Below, in pieces: positions 1-9,170 of a stretch of DNA of 38,484 bases. The stretch's first letter is position 1; each line of letters begins with the position of its first letter. Made by a program: the position numbers and the translations under genes. The notes below the pieces were generated by a model. That model ran no database searches. It was not told the DNA's origin and was given only the letters and a program-made list of their open reading frames with translations. The DNA comes from Bacteroidales bacterium (lineage in GTDB: Bacteria > Bacteroidota > Bacteroidia > Bacteroidales > UBA7960), in NCBI GenBank assembly GCA_007135645.1, contig SLIL01000158.1, forward strand, positions 1 through 38,484, in the 5' to 3' direction.

Positions 1-1413
1 ATCGTTATTCTGCCTGAGGATGTCACTGAACCTGGCCAGACCTTCAGTAGTCCAGTTGCGTTTTTTGTCCTCTTCCTTTCTTTTCTGATCTTCGGCCTCA
101 GCTTTTTTAAGGCTTTCCCGCATTTGGATGAGCGCATTACCTAACACATCTTCATCACTCAAAGGGGTAAATGCATAATCAAAATTCTTTTTCTCTATCT
201 CGTTGGCAAACTCTGCTGTTGCTTTCAGACCATCAATCAGTTTATTGAGTGATTGAGAGATCCCACCAATTTCATCTTTGCGTGTAGTAATAAAATGATC
301 CAATTGTTTACCCATGGCAAGCCCTTGCAGGATCTCCGATGTTTGATTGATAGGGGTAGTTATCTGCCGCATAATAAATCGTAAGGAAATCAACAGGAAA
401 ATAATACCGAAAACTATTGCACCATAAACAAGGTTACGTGCATTTCTTGTGGCCTGCTGATAAAAATCATATTCTGTAACTGTAACGGCTACAAAGGTTT
501 GATAGGGCTCAAAAAACCTGAAAAACAACCTTCTTTCGGGAGCATTTCGCTGATCCTCCGGCCAGCGATATACCAATGAACCTTCTCTTGCAGCTACCAT
601 GTGTTGAAATACATGGGAGCCGGCAATATTATTCCCCTGTTCGGTTGGGTGGATCATTACATTTCCTTCACTATCCACGAGAAAAGGGTAACCGGTGCTA
701 AAGTACCTGATGTCGGCATAGGTGTCTGCAAGAAAACCAAGATCTTTTTCGGGCACACCCACAAAGATTGCGCCTGCTAACTCACCGTCAACATACAAGG
801 GCTGGTAGGCGGTAATAAAGTATTCATCAAGGATTACTGCCCTGCCCTGAAAAACCTCGCCATTTAGTAAGCTATTGGCGACCGGGGAGTTATCAGGGAT
901 GTAGGTTCCTGTGCCCCGTTGCCCCTGCCTGTCTCTTATATTGGTTGAGATCCTCAGAAATCCACCATCAACCCGTTGAAAGATTGTGGAAGCAACGTCT
1001 GCACCATCCTGAATTCTATCAACAATCCGGGTGTTGTTCCACAATGGAGAATTATTGATCATTAAAGGGAGGATATCCATGGTTCGGGATACATTCGTTT
1101 CCTGGTTGGTAACCTGAATACTGATCAAACTGGTATCCAGGGATAATTCTCCGGCTGAGCTTACTACTTCATCAGCATAGGTTAGAGCAATAGAAACGAG
1201 ATCGGTTTTTGTGCGATAATTGAGCTCAAGCATGCGGTAAAGGTCATTGACATGGGCCGTCATACGATCACTGTTTCCTTCAATCTGCATGGACTGACGG
1301 GTTATTACCACGACTGTACCAAGGGTAACCAGAACCACAAAAACCATGAAGGAGATGATTACAGAAACTTTTGTGCCAATTGATAACTGGCTCCATCTAT
1401 CTTTTATTTTCAT
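1..1413 (-). CDS. Cache/HAMP transmembrane sensor protein (3' end missing)
   Basis: The frame is open from the ATG at 1413 to the window edge, so 471 residues are visible and the C-terminal output domain is missing. A short cytoplasmic N-terminus is followed by a membrane segment at about residues 16-38, a large extracytoplasmic sensor region to about 325, a second membrane segment at about 327-350 and a HAMP-like stretch at about 350-402. A charged coiled coil follows (MRESLKKAEAEDQKRKEED) and ends in NWTTEGLARFSDILRQNND. The sensor contains EYFITAYQPLY and AGAIFVGVPEKDLG, which resemble Cache 3/Cache 2-type domains. Family knowledge: in Bacteroidota this linker often precedes a GAF domain and then a kinase or SpoIIE phosphatase. 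The missing output domain cannot be named. The protein would sense a small ligand outside the inner membrane. The next gene upstream is the ankyrin gene, 40 bp away on the same strand. Confidence 0.85.
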   Translation of the reverse strand, partial: MKIKDRWSQLSIGTKVSVIISFMVFVVLVTLGTVVVITRQSMQIEGNSDRMTAHVNDLYRMLELNYRTKTDLVSIALTYADEVVSSAGELSLDTSLISIQVTNQETNVSRTMDILPLMINNSPLWNNTRIVDRIQDGADVASTIFQRVDGGFLRISTNIRDRQGQRGTGTYIPDNSPVANSLLNGEVFQGRAVILDEYFITAYQPLYVDGELAGAIFVGVPEKDLGFLADTYADIRYFSTGYPFLVDSEGNVMIHPTEQGNNIAGSHVFQHMVAAREGSLVYRWPEDQRNAPERRLFFRFFEPYQTFVAVTVTEYDFYQQATRNARNLVYGAIVFGIIFLLISLRFIMRQITTPINQTSEILQGLAMGKQLDHFITTRKDEIGGISQSLNKLIDGLKATAEFANEIEKKNFDYAFTPLSDEDVLGNALIQMRESLKKAEAEDQKRKEEDKKRNWTTEGLARFSDILRQNND

Positions 1414-1453
1414 AACCTATCAATTGGAGTTAAAACTGTGTAAATTATAACTA

Positions 1454-2308
1454 TCAGTTCTCGTTGAGAGATTCAAAGTATTGCCTGATCTCCATCTGGG
1501 CAAAACCATAATCCTGGGCAGAAGTACCCGTATTGTCGGTAATAAACCTGTCTGCGCCATTCTGAATAAGTATTCTGATCATCTCGAGGTTTCCTTCCAT
1601 TACTGCTTTGATAATGGGAGTGCGCCCCTGATGATCCTGGATATTTACATCTGCCCCCTGGTTAATGAGTTCCTGGTGTACAGGAATTCTCCCCTGGTAT
1701 CGATGCACCATTATTGTAGGAATACCTGCCGGGTTTCTGGCATTAACATCCGCACCATGCTCAACCAGCATTTGAACAGCCTCCGTATTGGTTCCGGATT
1801 CAAGGGACCTCATCAAAATGGTATTACCATCAAGGTCTGAGATATTGGGATTGGCCCCTGCTTCGAGCAACTGTATGGCTCCTCTGTTATTTCCGGCATT
1901 AATAGCAACCATGAGGGCAGTTGCACCATTGTTGGCCCTGATTTCCAGGTTTGCGCCATTGTAAATAAGGTAGTTCAATATCCGGTTGTTTCGTTGAATA
2001 GCTGCTTCCATTAGAGCCGTAAACCCAATATGGTTCTGAATATTAACATTGGCCTGGTGTTCCAGCAGGGTCACAAGGATCCGGTAATGGTTGGCTTCTG
2101 CAGCGCCAATCAGGGGCACGAACTGGGGATTGCCGTCACCATTTGGGTTGTCGCCCCGGGCAAGAAAACGATTGACCCTGGATTGGTTGTTATCCATGAC
2201 CGCGTTGTAAAGCCGTGACTGGGCTGAAAGTTCAGCACTTAAAAGAACCAATACAAATGTAATTACCGGGAAAAGGGTACTAAAATTTGAATAACGCCTG
2301 TTGATCAT
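1454..2308 (-). CDS. Exported ankyrin-repeat protein
   Basis: This 284-residue protein has an N-terminal signal peptide (hydrophobic core at residues 11-24, probable cut after ELSAQ). About seven ankyrin repeats follow, from residue ~40 to the end, with the usual TALM or TPII and GADVN signatures (FTALMEAA, ATALMVAI, GNTILMRS, HGADVNA, QGADVNI, GRTPIIKA, NGADRFI). Ankyrin repeats bind proteins, so a periplasmic or outer-membrane adaptor role is likely, but no partner is evident. The gene lies 40 bp upstream of the Cache sensor on the same strand and may be co-transcribed with it. No catalytic domain is visible. The start has no strong ribosome-binding site, which is common in this phylum. Confidence 0.85.
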   Translation of the reverse strand: MINRRYSNFSTLFPVITFVLVLLSAELSAQSRLYNAVMDNNQSRVNRFLARGDNPNGDGNPQFVPLIGAAEANHYRILVTLLEHQANVNIQNHIGFTALMEAAIQRNNRILNYLIYNGANLEIRANNGATALMVAINAGNNRGAIQLLEAGANPNISDLDGNTILMRSLESGTNTEAVQMLVEHGADVNARNPAGIPTIMVHRYQGRIPVHQELINQGADVNIQDHQGRTPIIKAVMEGNLEMIRILIQNGADRFITDNTGTSAQDYGFAQMEIRQYFESLNEN

Positions 2309-2441
2309 AAAATGAGAGGTTAAGTTGTAAAGAATGTTTTTTTGTTCTTTTATTACAACCTGAAAACATCAAACTTTATCAGGAGAATAAAATTACACAA
2401 TTTTAAAATTAAATGCTTAACAAGCAACTATTATTCCAAAA

Positions 2442-2891
2442 TTAAGACAAAAGTCTTTTCACAACTTCAGACACCAGCTTATTATCAGCTTTCCCTGCCA
2501 TTTCCTTTGAAGCTCGTCCCATTACTTTGCCCATGTCTTTCATATCAGATGCACCGGTTTCCAGGATCACTTTTTTCACCTGTTTTTCAATCTCCTTCTC
2601 ACTCAGTTGCTCAGGCAAATACTCTTCAATAACACCCGCCTGATTGATTTCTACATCTGCCAGATCCTTTCTACCCTGGTCAACATACATTTCGGCTGCT
2701 TCTTTTCTTTGCTTCACCAAACGCTTCAGAAGCATTATTTCCACTTCCGGTTTAATTTCAGCAGTACCCCCTTTATCTGTTCGTTGTACCAGCAGCGCAT
2801 TTTTTACTGCTCTCAAAGCTTCCAATCTTTCTTTCTCCTTGGCAAGCATAGCTTTTTTAATGTCCTGGTCAATTTTTTCAAGTAGCCTCAT
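2442..2891 (-). CDS. yqeY: GatB/YqeY domain-containing protein
   Basis: The protein is 149 residues, the usual length for the stand-alone YqeY family. Recognisable segments are the N-terminal helix with KAMLAKEKERLEALRAVK, the central LVKQRKEAAEMYVDQGR and EYLPEQLSEKEIEKQVKK, and the C-terminal DMGKVMGRASKEMAGKAD. The fold corresponds to the C-terminal tail domain of GatB, the tRNA-dependent amidotransferase subunit, and is thought to bind tRNA. The exact role of the free-standing protein is not established. It lies downstream of ftsZ on the same strand but is separated from it by a terminator-like hairpin, and it has its own good -7 box, so it is probably a separate transcription unit. Confidence 0.93.
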   Translation of the reverse strand: MRLLEKIDQDIKKAMLAKEKERLEALRAVKNALLVQRTDKGGTAEIKPEVEIMLLKRLVKQRKEAAEMYVDQGRKDLADVEINQAGVIEEYLPEQLSEKEIEKQVKKVILETGASDMKDMGKVMGRASKEMAGKADNKLVSEVVKRLLS

Positions 2892-2917
2892 GGTTTTTTA
2901 ATTGGTTTAGGTTTATG

Positions 2918-2925
2918 CAAATTTA
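2918..2925 (-). promoter_or_regulatory. Bacteroidota -7 promoter box for yqeY
   Basis: The minus strand reads TAAATTTG, an exact match to the Bacteroidota -7 consensus TAnnTTTG, 26 bases before the yqeY start codon. A T-rich stretch occurs at the -33 distance but there is no clean TTTG. The position just after the ftsZ terminator fits independent expression of yqeY. Confidence 0.5.
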
Positions 2926-2941
2926 GCAAAACAGTTGCAAT

Positions 2942-2967
2942 AAAAAAGCCCTGCTTTTCAACAGGGC
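2942..2967 (-). terminator. Rho-independent-like terminator of ftsZ / the dcw operon
   Basis: On the minus strand a 6-bp GC-rich stem GCCCTG/CAGGGC with an 8-base loop is followed directly by six T residues. It lies 26 bases after the ftsZ stop codon, which fits termination of the long dcw transcript before yqeY. Confidence 0.75.
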
Positions 2968-2993
2968 CATTTGAAGGGGATGCGTATCCGTTC

Positions 2994-4541
2994 TTAATCA
3001 ACGTTATCGTGTAAAAATGAATTGTTGGATTTGATCTGGGTTTTCCCGTCACCATCAAAGAGGGTGTATCTCGACACTTGCGATTCGTGGCTTGCAGGAA
3101 CTTTATTCAGCGCAACATTTCTTCTCAGGTATGCAGGTTCTTTTTCAAGATCACTCAGCCCTTCGGGGGTTTTGATTTTAAGGCTGAGTTCGCGCAGACG
3201 CGATTCTCTTTCGCGGGCTTTATCCTTAAGTCCAAAAGGATCTTCGGTTTTTGGTTCAGCGGGTTCCTGCTCCTTTCTTTTTATATCAGTAAGTGGATTT
3301 CTTTCCCGGGTATCCTGATCTTTGTTATCGGTGCTGAACAGCGATGCCTGATCCCTGGAGCTATCTACGTCAATTTGTACCTGACGATGATCCTTGTCTG
3401 CTTTATGCTTGTCCGGGTCAGAACCTTCCTGCTGTGATGCTTTTCGTGATATTACAGTAAAGCCATGCTCATTTTCCTGGCGGGGCTCTTCATTCTTCTG
3501 CACATTGCCTTCAAGGGGAATCACTTTTTTCTTAGGCACTGCCGCTTCCATATTGTATCCGAGATCGGAATTTTCGCCAAATCCGGTGGCAACAATAATA
3601 ACATTGATCTTATTGCCCAGGCTTTCATCTTTGCCATAGCCCCAGATGATATCGGCCGTAGAGCCAGCCTCCATTTGGATATAATCAGTTATCTCGGTGA
3701 TTTCGTCCATAAGGATCTCTTCCTTTCCGCTGATGATATTGAGCAACACATTGCTGGCACCCTTGATATTGTTGTCATTGAGCAAGGGTGATGCCAGAGC
3801 TGTTTCTACTGCTTTTATTGCACGGTTGTCGCCTTCGGCACTTCCACTTCCCATAATGGCTACTCCACTATTGGACATAACAGTTTTTACATCTGCAAAA
3901 TCCACATTCACACCTCCGGTAAGGGTGATGATCTCAGCAATACCTTTGGCAGCTGTGGTGAGGACATTATCTGCCTTGGAAAAAGCATCTGTAACAGACA
4001 AGTTTCCGTAAAGCTCCCTTAATTTATCGTTGCAGATCACAATGAGAGCATCCACATTTTCTTTCATCTCTTTAAGGCCTTCTTCAGCCTGCATTCTTCT
4101 TTTGCGGCCTTCAAAAGCAAAAGGAATGGTAACAATTCCTACAGTGAGGATGTCCATCTCTTTTGAAGCCTTGGCAATCACCGGAGCTGCGCCGGTACCT
4201 GTTCCTCCGCCCATACCGGCGGTAATGAACAGCATCTTGGTGTTTTTTTCAAGGATCTCTTTGATCCGGTCCATGTCTTCTATGGCGGCGTTTTTCCCAA
4301 CTGCGGGGATGCTTCCGGCACCTCTGCCATCGGTAAGGCTTACTCCCAGCTGGATTTTATTGGGTACAGGGCTACAGTCAAGGGCTTGCGAATCGGTATT
4401 GCAAACCACAAAATCTACTCCTTCAATTCCCTGCTTAAACATGTAGTTTACTGCATTACTACCTCCGCCCCCAACACCCAGGACTTTAATATCGGACGAT
4501 TGGTTTTTTGGTAAGTCGAAATTTATCATGTCTGTGTTCAT
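2994..4541 (-). CDS. ftsZ: Cell division protein FtsZ
   Basis: This tubulin-like GTPase polymerises into the cytoplasmic Z-ring that organises septum formation. It has GGGGSNAV at residues 24-31, the tubulin signature GGTGTGA at 112-118 and the T7 loop NVDFADVKT near 210. The globular core ends near residue 320. A long charged, probably disordered linker of about 170 residues follows, and the protein ends in the conserved peptide NSFLHDNVD, the Bacteroidota type of C-terminal peptide that would contact FtsA. At 515 residues it is much longer than E. coli FtsZ (383), and the extra length is the linker. It is the last gene of the dcw operon, 98 bp after ftsA. That gap is AT-rich and could hold an internal promoter, but I see only a one-mismatch -7 box. 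A terminator hairpin follows. Confidence 0.98.
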   Translation of the reverse strand: MNTDMINFDLPKNQSSDIKVLGVGGGGSNAVNYMFKQGIEGVDFVVCNTDSQALDCSPVPNKIQLGVSLTDGRGAGSIPAVGKNAAIEDMDRIKEILEKNTKMLFITAGMGGGTGTGAAPVIAKASKEMDILTVGIVTIPFAFEGRKRRMQAEEGLKEMKENVDALIVICNDKLRELYGNLSVTDAFSKADNVLTTAAKGIAEIITLTGGVNVDFADVKTVMSNSGVAIMGSGSAEGDNRAIKAVETALASPLLNDNNIKGASNVLLNIISGKEEILMDEITEITDYIQMEAGSTADIIWGYGKDESLGNKINVIIVATGFGENSDLGYNMEAAVPKKKVIPLEGNVQKNEEPRQENEHGFTVISRKASQQEGSDPDKHKADKDHRQVQIDVDSSRDQASLFSTDNKDQDTRERNPLTDIKRKEQEPAEPKTEDPFGLKDKARERESRLRELSLKIKTPEGLSDLEKEPAYLRRNVALNKVPASHESQVSRYTLFDGDGKTQIKSNNSFLHDNVD

Positions 4542-4639
4542 ATTTTCCGGGTCTAAAGTAGTTATTATAAAATTTATTTATTTCTTAACACACAGGTTTT
4601 TATCAACAGATTTCCCAATGAAATTGTTAATAAAACCGA

Positions 4640-5914
4640 TCAATCTGGGGTATCATTCTCAAAAAATTGCCTTCCTTTTTTGAGGATGACATCAAAAAAG
4701 TTTCCTCTATTCTTTTTGGAGTGGGTAGATACCCTTGGCTCCTTCTTTTTTCTCTGCTTCTCCGAATTGTTAAACCCCTGGATTACAAGGCCAACACCGG
4801 TGGCATGCATGGGTTTGGATACTTCATCGGAAGGGGCTTTGGCAAGGTGCTCACTGGGATAGCCGATCCGGGTATCCATGCCGGTAATAAATGATGTGAG
4901 CTGTGCGATATGCTTCAGCTGGCTGCCTCCACCAGTAAGTACGATCCCTGCAATAAGCTTGTTTTCAAAACCGGAGTTGCGGATCTCATAATACACATGC
5001 TCAATGATCTCTTCAGAGCGTGCCTGGATAATATTAGCCAGGTTTTTCAGAGAGATCTCCTTGGGATCACGCCCTTTTAATCCGGGAATGGAAACGATCT
5101 CTTCGTCGCGGTTTTCACTGGCCAGCGCCGAACCAAAGTTTACCTTCAATGCTTCGGCCTGTATCTTTATGATGGAACACCCTTCCTTGATATCTTCGGT
5201 GATCACGTTGCCACCCAGAGGAATTACCGCGGTATGCCGGATGATGTTGTCCTGAAAGATCGCAATATCGGTAGTGCCGCCACCAATATCCACCAGAACC
5301 ACCCCGGCCTCTTTTTCTTCTGCACTCAGCACTGCCTCGGAAGATGCCAATGGCTCCAGGATAAGGTCGTCGATCTCAAGCCCTGCCTTGGTAACACATT
5401 TCTCAATATTCCGTGCTGCTGCCAGTTGCCCGGTAATAATGTGAAAGTTTGCCTCCAGGCATCTGCCCGACATTCCGATGGGGGCTCTTATTCCCTGCTC
5501 ATTGTCAATAATGTAGTCTTGCGGGATTACATGAATAATATCCTCTCCCGGAGGAAGCACCAGCTTATACATATTTTCGATCAGATCGTCCACATCCTGC
5601 TGATCCACTTCCTCGTCAATGGAGTTTCGCATAATGCTACCACGATGCTGCAAACTGCGGATATGCTGGCCGGCAATTCCCACATTCACCACCCTGATCT
5701 CAACCCCCGATCGTTGCTCAGCTTCGGTTACAGCCGAACGGATAGAATCAACCGTGTGTTGTATATTGGCAACAACACCTCGGCTTACTCCCAGCGAGGG
5801 GCTTTTTCCCAGCCCGAGTATTTCTATTTTGCCATATTCATTTTTACGTCCAACGATACAAGCAATTTTTGTTGAACCAATATCTAAACCTACAATAATT
5901 TCAGATGGTACCAT
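4640..5914 (-). CDS. ftsA: Cell division protein FtsA
   Basis: FtsA is an actin-fold ATPase that anchors FtsZ to the inner membrane and recruits later divisome proteins. With the ATG at 5914 the protein has 424 residues. An in-frame TTG at 5935 would add seven residues and overlap ftsQ by 13 bases. I prefer the ATG because it leaves 8 bases after the ftsQ stop and starts right before the first strand. The phosphate-1 motif GLDIGSTKIACIVG lies at about residues 9-22, VVLVDIGGGTTDIAIF is the phosphate-2 region, and GIVLTGGGSQLKHI is the adenosine motif. The C-terminal part is Lys/Arg-rich (KQRKKKEPR) and ends after an amphipathic stretch (FFDVILKKGRQFF) that could be the membrane-targeting helix. 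Confidence 0.97.
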   Translation of the reverse strand: MVPSEIIVGLDIGSTKIACIVGRKNEYGKIEILGLGKSPSLGVSRGVVANIQHTVDSIRSAVTEAEQRSGVEIRVVNVGIAGQHIRSLQHRGSIMRNSIDEEVDQQDVDDLIENMYKLVLPPGEDIIHVIPQDYIIDNEQGIRAPIGMSGRCLEANFHIITGQLAAARNIEKCVTKAGLEIDDLILEPLASSEAVLSAEEKEAGVVLVDIGGGTTDIAIFQDNIIRHTAVIPLGGNVITEDIKEGCSIIKIQAEALKVNFGSALASENRDEEIVSIPGLKGRDPKEISLKNLANIIQARSEEIIEHVYYEIRNSGFENKLIAGIVLTGGGSQLKHIAQLTSFITGMDTRIGYPSEHLAKAPSDEVSKPMHATGVGLVIQGFNNSEKQRKKKEPRVSTHSKKNRGNFFDVILKKGRQFFENDTPD

Positions 5915-5922
5915 AGCAGCAT

Positions 5923-6711
5923 TTATTTTGAACAAACAACCTGATTTTTATACTTTAAATTTATTGTTGAATAGCTTGCCCAACCAACGTGGGTAAGCCC
6001 GTTTCTGTAAAACTTTAATAATTTCTCAAATTTTTCTTCCATATCCTCTACTCCTCCCAGCTTCACCACATGCACCCCGTTGCGCGGGATCAACTCAAAC
6101 TCTCCATGGCTGGTTACATATACCTGATCGATCCATGCACTCCAGAAAGGATCGTTCCCCATGTATCGGATCAACTCATTCAAATCCTTCATTACCCTTT
6201 CTGAGCGACTCAACTTATTTTCATCTGCTAGCTCATTAAGGGAAAAATCATGGGCATACCTGGTATGGATAAACCCCGTTGCAACAGGAACCCTGGCAGT
6301 AAACTTATCGCTGGTCCTCATCAAACGGCCCGATTCATCCAGGTAATAGGTCTCGTTCAGTGTATTCACGATCCTTACAATGGGTATCCTCTGTTTAATA
6401 TCTGCCATAACATGGCCGTCAATACTCCTGTAAACCCGGCTATCCTGCACATAATACATGGCATTGATCCTTTCTGAAATGCGGTTGAGCGATATATCCT
6501 TCATAACCCGCCCTTCCAGGGTGTCCATCAATGCATATACTTTTTTAACCACTTCCGCCGAATCAACAAACCTCATCCCATGAGGCTGATCAATGTTTAC
6601 ACTGAAGCTGCGGCAGGGCATAGTCTTATTGCTTTCAACGGCAAAGCTCAGCAACAGAAAAACTCCTGCAGGTATCAGAATATACAGTATGATGACCAGA
6701 ACCTTTTTCAT
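5923..6711 (-). CDS. ftsQ: Cell division protein FtsQ
   Basis: The protein has 262 residues, with a short cytoplasmic N-terminus, one membrane segment at about residues 4-25 and a periplasmic domain that includes a POTRA-like region (VKKVYALMD... through the SIDGHVMADIKQRIPIVRI stretch). This architecture and the position between murC and ftsA identify FtsQ, which links early cytoplasmic and late periplasmic division proteins together with FtsL and FtsB. FtsQ sequences diverge strongly, so the call rests on topology and gene order as much as on similarity. Its ATG overlaps the murC stop in an ATGA junction, which suggests translational coupling. Confidence 0.9.
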   Translation of the reverse strand: MKKVLVIILYILIPAGVFLLLSFAVESNKTMPCRSFSVNIDQPHGMRFVDSAEVVKKVYALMDTLEGRVMKDISLNRISERINAMYYVQDSRVYRSIDGHVMADIKQRIPIVRIVNTLNETYYLDESGRLMRTSDKFTARVPVATGFIHTRYAHDFSLNELADENKLSRSERVMKDLNELIRYMGNDPFWSAWIDQVYVTSHGEFELIPRNGVHVVKLGGVEDMEEKFEKLLKFYRNGLTHVGWASYSTINLKYKNQVVCSK

Positions 6712-8060
6712 GATTTATCCAGCAATGCTTTAATGGGTTTAACAAACTTGTCTATATTTCCGGCCCCCATGGTAATCAATACTTCAAACCGGTTGGCGTT
6801 CACAAACTCCAGCAGGTCCTTGTCAGGGACAAAGTATTTCTCGGGCAGATCGATCTTATCAAGAATGGAATGGGCACTTACCCCTTCAATGGGCAATTCC
6901 CTGGCCGGATAAATATCCATTACAACAACCTGGTCGAGCATGCCCAGTGCCTCACCAAAACCATCAGCCAGATCGCGGGTGCGCGAATACAGGTGCGGCT
7001 GAAAAATGCCGGTGATCTTTTTCTTCGGAAACAGTGCCCTGGCTGATCTTACACAGGCTGCAATCTCCTCAGGATGATGTGCATAATCATCAATAAACAC
7101 CGATTTTCCTCCCGCACAAATTATTTCAAAACGCCTTTTCACTCCTTTAAAAGTCCCCAACGCCTGTTGAATATTCTCCCATGAAATGCCTGCCATGCGT
7201 GATGCAGCAGCTGCAGCAAGGGCATTTTCGAGATTATGCAACCCGGCTCCACCAAATTTTACCGGGTATTCCTGGTTACCTTCAGTAAATGCACAATGGT
7301 ATTTCCCTTCTTCAATTACCGGGTTCAGCATCCTGAATCGGGCCTGGTTAGCGGTACCATATTTTTCAATCATCACATTTTCCGGGGCAGTCATTCCCAG
7401 TTTATCTTTCATGATAAGATGTCCGCCGGGTTCAACCTTTTGGGTAAACAACGTGAAGGACTCTTTTAACTGATCCATGGTTCCATACACATCAAGGTGG
7501 TCGGCATCCATAGAAGTGATCACTGCCACCCGTGGTTTAAGCTGCAGGAATGACCGGTCAAACTCATCTGCCTCAACGATAGCCCAACGGGGTTTGCCCG
7601 ACACAATAAAATTCGTATCATAATTGGCGCTGATCCCTCCTACGAAACTCACAAAGTCCATTTTTGCAGTTTTGAAAATATGGGCAATAATGCTTGCTAC
7701 AGTAGTTTTTCCATGGGTTCCGGCAACAGCTATCGTGGGAATGCCGGCAGCAATTTGTCCCAGCATTTCAGATCGCTTCATCATTTTAACCGGGCTGTTT
7801 TTGAAGAAAACAAACTGCCTGTTTTCTTTGGGTATGGCCGGTGTATAAATTACCAGGTCCGTTTCTGCAGGCAGCACCTCTTCAGTATCGGTGTAATTAA
7901 TCACAGCTCCTTCCTTTTCAAGCTGCATGGTAAGATCGGTTGATGTACGGTCATACCCGTAAACCTGCTTGCCAAGCCACAGGAAATACCGGGCAAGGGC
8001 ACTCATGCCAATGCCGCCGATTCCAAGAAAGTAAATCCTATGTGCCTGATTAATATCCAT
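6708..8060 (-). CDS. murC: UDP-N-acetylmuramate--L-alanine ligase MurC
   Basis: MurC is a cytoplasmic ATP-dependent ligase that adds L-alanine to UDP-MurNAc, the first step in building the stem peptide. The 450-residue protein has the N-terminal Rossmann motif FLGIGGIGMSALA at about residues 11-23, the ATP loop GTHGKTT at 114-120, EADEFDRSF in the central domain and DDYAHHPEEI near the start of the C-terminal domain; the last is typical of MurC. It starts 6 bases after the murG stop and overlaps ftsQ by 4 bases. Confidence 0.98.
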   Translation of the reverse strand: MDINQAHRIYFLGIGGIGMSALARYFLWLGKQVYGYDRTSTDLTMQLEKEGAVINYTDTEEVLPAETDLVIYTPAIPKENRQFVFFKNSPVKMMKRSEMLGQIAAGIPTIAVAGTHGKTTVASIIAHIFKTAKMDFVSFVGGISANYDTNFIVSGKPRWAIVEADEFDRSFLQLKPRVAVITSMDADHLDVYGTMDQLKESFTLFTQKVEPGGHLIMKDKLGMTAPENVMIEKYGTANQARFRMLNPVIEEGKYHCAFTEGNQEYPVKFGGAGLHNLENALAAAAASRMAGISWENIQQALGTFKGVKRRFEIICAGGKSVFIDDYAHHPEEIAACVRSARALFPKKKITGIFQPHLYSRTRDLADGFGEALGMLDQVVVMDIYPARELPIEGVSAHSILDKIDLPEKYFVPDKDLLEFVNANRFEVLITMGAGNIDKFVKPIKALLDKS

Positions 8061-8066
8061 ATTTTT

Positions 8067-9170
8067 TTATTTCACTAGTCCAAGGGCCACTCCTGCAATA
8101 TTTTTTGCCGAGTCGCGGTAAAAGAATCCAGCTATGTTTTGTTTTAGTTTGTGTAGTTTATCTTCATCATGAATCAGATCAGAAACGGCACTTCCCAGTT
8201 TTTCACGCACCTCATTGTCGCGCACCAGCACGGCAGCATGCATGTTTACCAGGGCCATGGCATTCTTGGTTTGATGATCTTCGGCCACATTGGGCGAAGG
8301 CACCAGCACCGAAGGGCGTTGCAGGGCGCATATCTCGCTGATGGCAATGGCACCAGCCCTTGAAACCACCACATCACTCACTGCAAAGGCCAGGTCCATT
8401 CTGTTAATGAATGCATTTACCCACAAAGACTTTGTCTTCAATCTGCCGGCCAGCAGCATGGCATTGTCAATGTAGTGCTTCCCTGTTTGCCAGATTACCT
8501 GCAACCCTTCTGACAACATCCCTTCCACATGCCTGTTCATGGCTTCGTTGATGCTTAAGGCACCCAGGCTACCTCCCACAATAAGTACTACTTTTTTATC
8601 AGGGCTGAATCCAAAATACTCAAGGCCTTCTTCCTTTCTGCTGTTGGCATCCAGGATATCATTCCTGACCGGATTTCCGGTCAGGAATATTTTCTCTTTG
8701 GGGAAAAAGCGTTCCATTCCTTCATAAGCCACACAGATCTTATCTGCCTTGCGCGCAAGGATTTTATTAGTGATACCCGGATAAGAATTCTGCTCCTGTA
8801 TGAGAGTGGGAATTCCGTATTTGGCAGCCGCCCTTACCACCGGGCCACTGGCATACCCTCCCACACCAATAACAATCTGAGGCCTGAATCTTTTTACTAT
8901 GTTTTTAGACCGCACCATGCTGTCGCACAACTTAAAGGGCACCAGGAAGTTTTTCCATGTGAGTCGCCTTTGCAGTCCGGAAATATTGAGACCGATAATG
9001 TGATAGCCGGCAGCCGGTACCTTTTCCATTTCCATGCGCCCTTTTGCTCCCACAAACAGGATACGTGCATTGAACACCTTCTCCTTTATGGCATTGGCAA
9101 TGGCTATGGCAGGGAAAACATGGCCTCCGGTGCCACCTCCGGCAATGATTACTTTGATCTGGTCAGGCAT
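8067..9170 (-). CDS. murG: UDP-GlcNAc--undecaprenyl-PP-MurNAc-pentapeptide transferase MurG
   Basis: MurG is a peripheral inner-membrane glycosyltransferase (GT28) that adds GlcNAc to lipid I to make lipid II. The N-terminal GGGTGGH motif is at residues 11-17, followed by VGVGGYASGP and LIQEQNSYPG, and the C-terminal domain carries VVSRAGAIAISE and LVPSPNVAEDHQTKNA. Two starts are possible: GTG at 9176 and ATG at 9170. A perfect AAGGAGGT sequence ends 4 bases before the ATG and overlaps the GTG, so the ATG is chosen, giving 367 residues. The gene overlaps the 3' end of ftsW by 8 bases. Confidence 0.98.
   Translation of the reverse strand: MPDQIKVIIAGGGTGGHVFPAIAIANAIKEKVFNARILFVGAKGRMEMEKVPAAGYHIIGLNISGLQRRLTWKNFLVPFKLCDSMVRSKNIVKRFRPQIVIGVGGYASGPVVRAAAKYGIPTLIQEQNSYPGITNKILARKADKICVAYEGMERFFPKEKIFLTGNPVRNDILDANSRKEEGLEYFGFSPDKKVVLIVGGSLGALSINEAMNRHVEGMLSEGLQVIWQTGKHYIDNAMLLAGRLKTKSLWVNAFINRMDLAFAVSDVVVSRAGAIAISEICALQRPSVLVPSPNVAEDHQTKNAMALVNMHAAVLVRDNEVREKLGSAVSDLIHDEDKLHKLKQNIAGFFYRDSAKNIAGVALGLVK

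Noticed and set aside
5923-5935. TTG start for ftsA at 5935 overlapping ftsQ
   Set aside because: An ATG at 5914 stands directly before the conserved first strand and avoids the overlap, and no ribosome-binding site supports the TTG.
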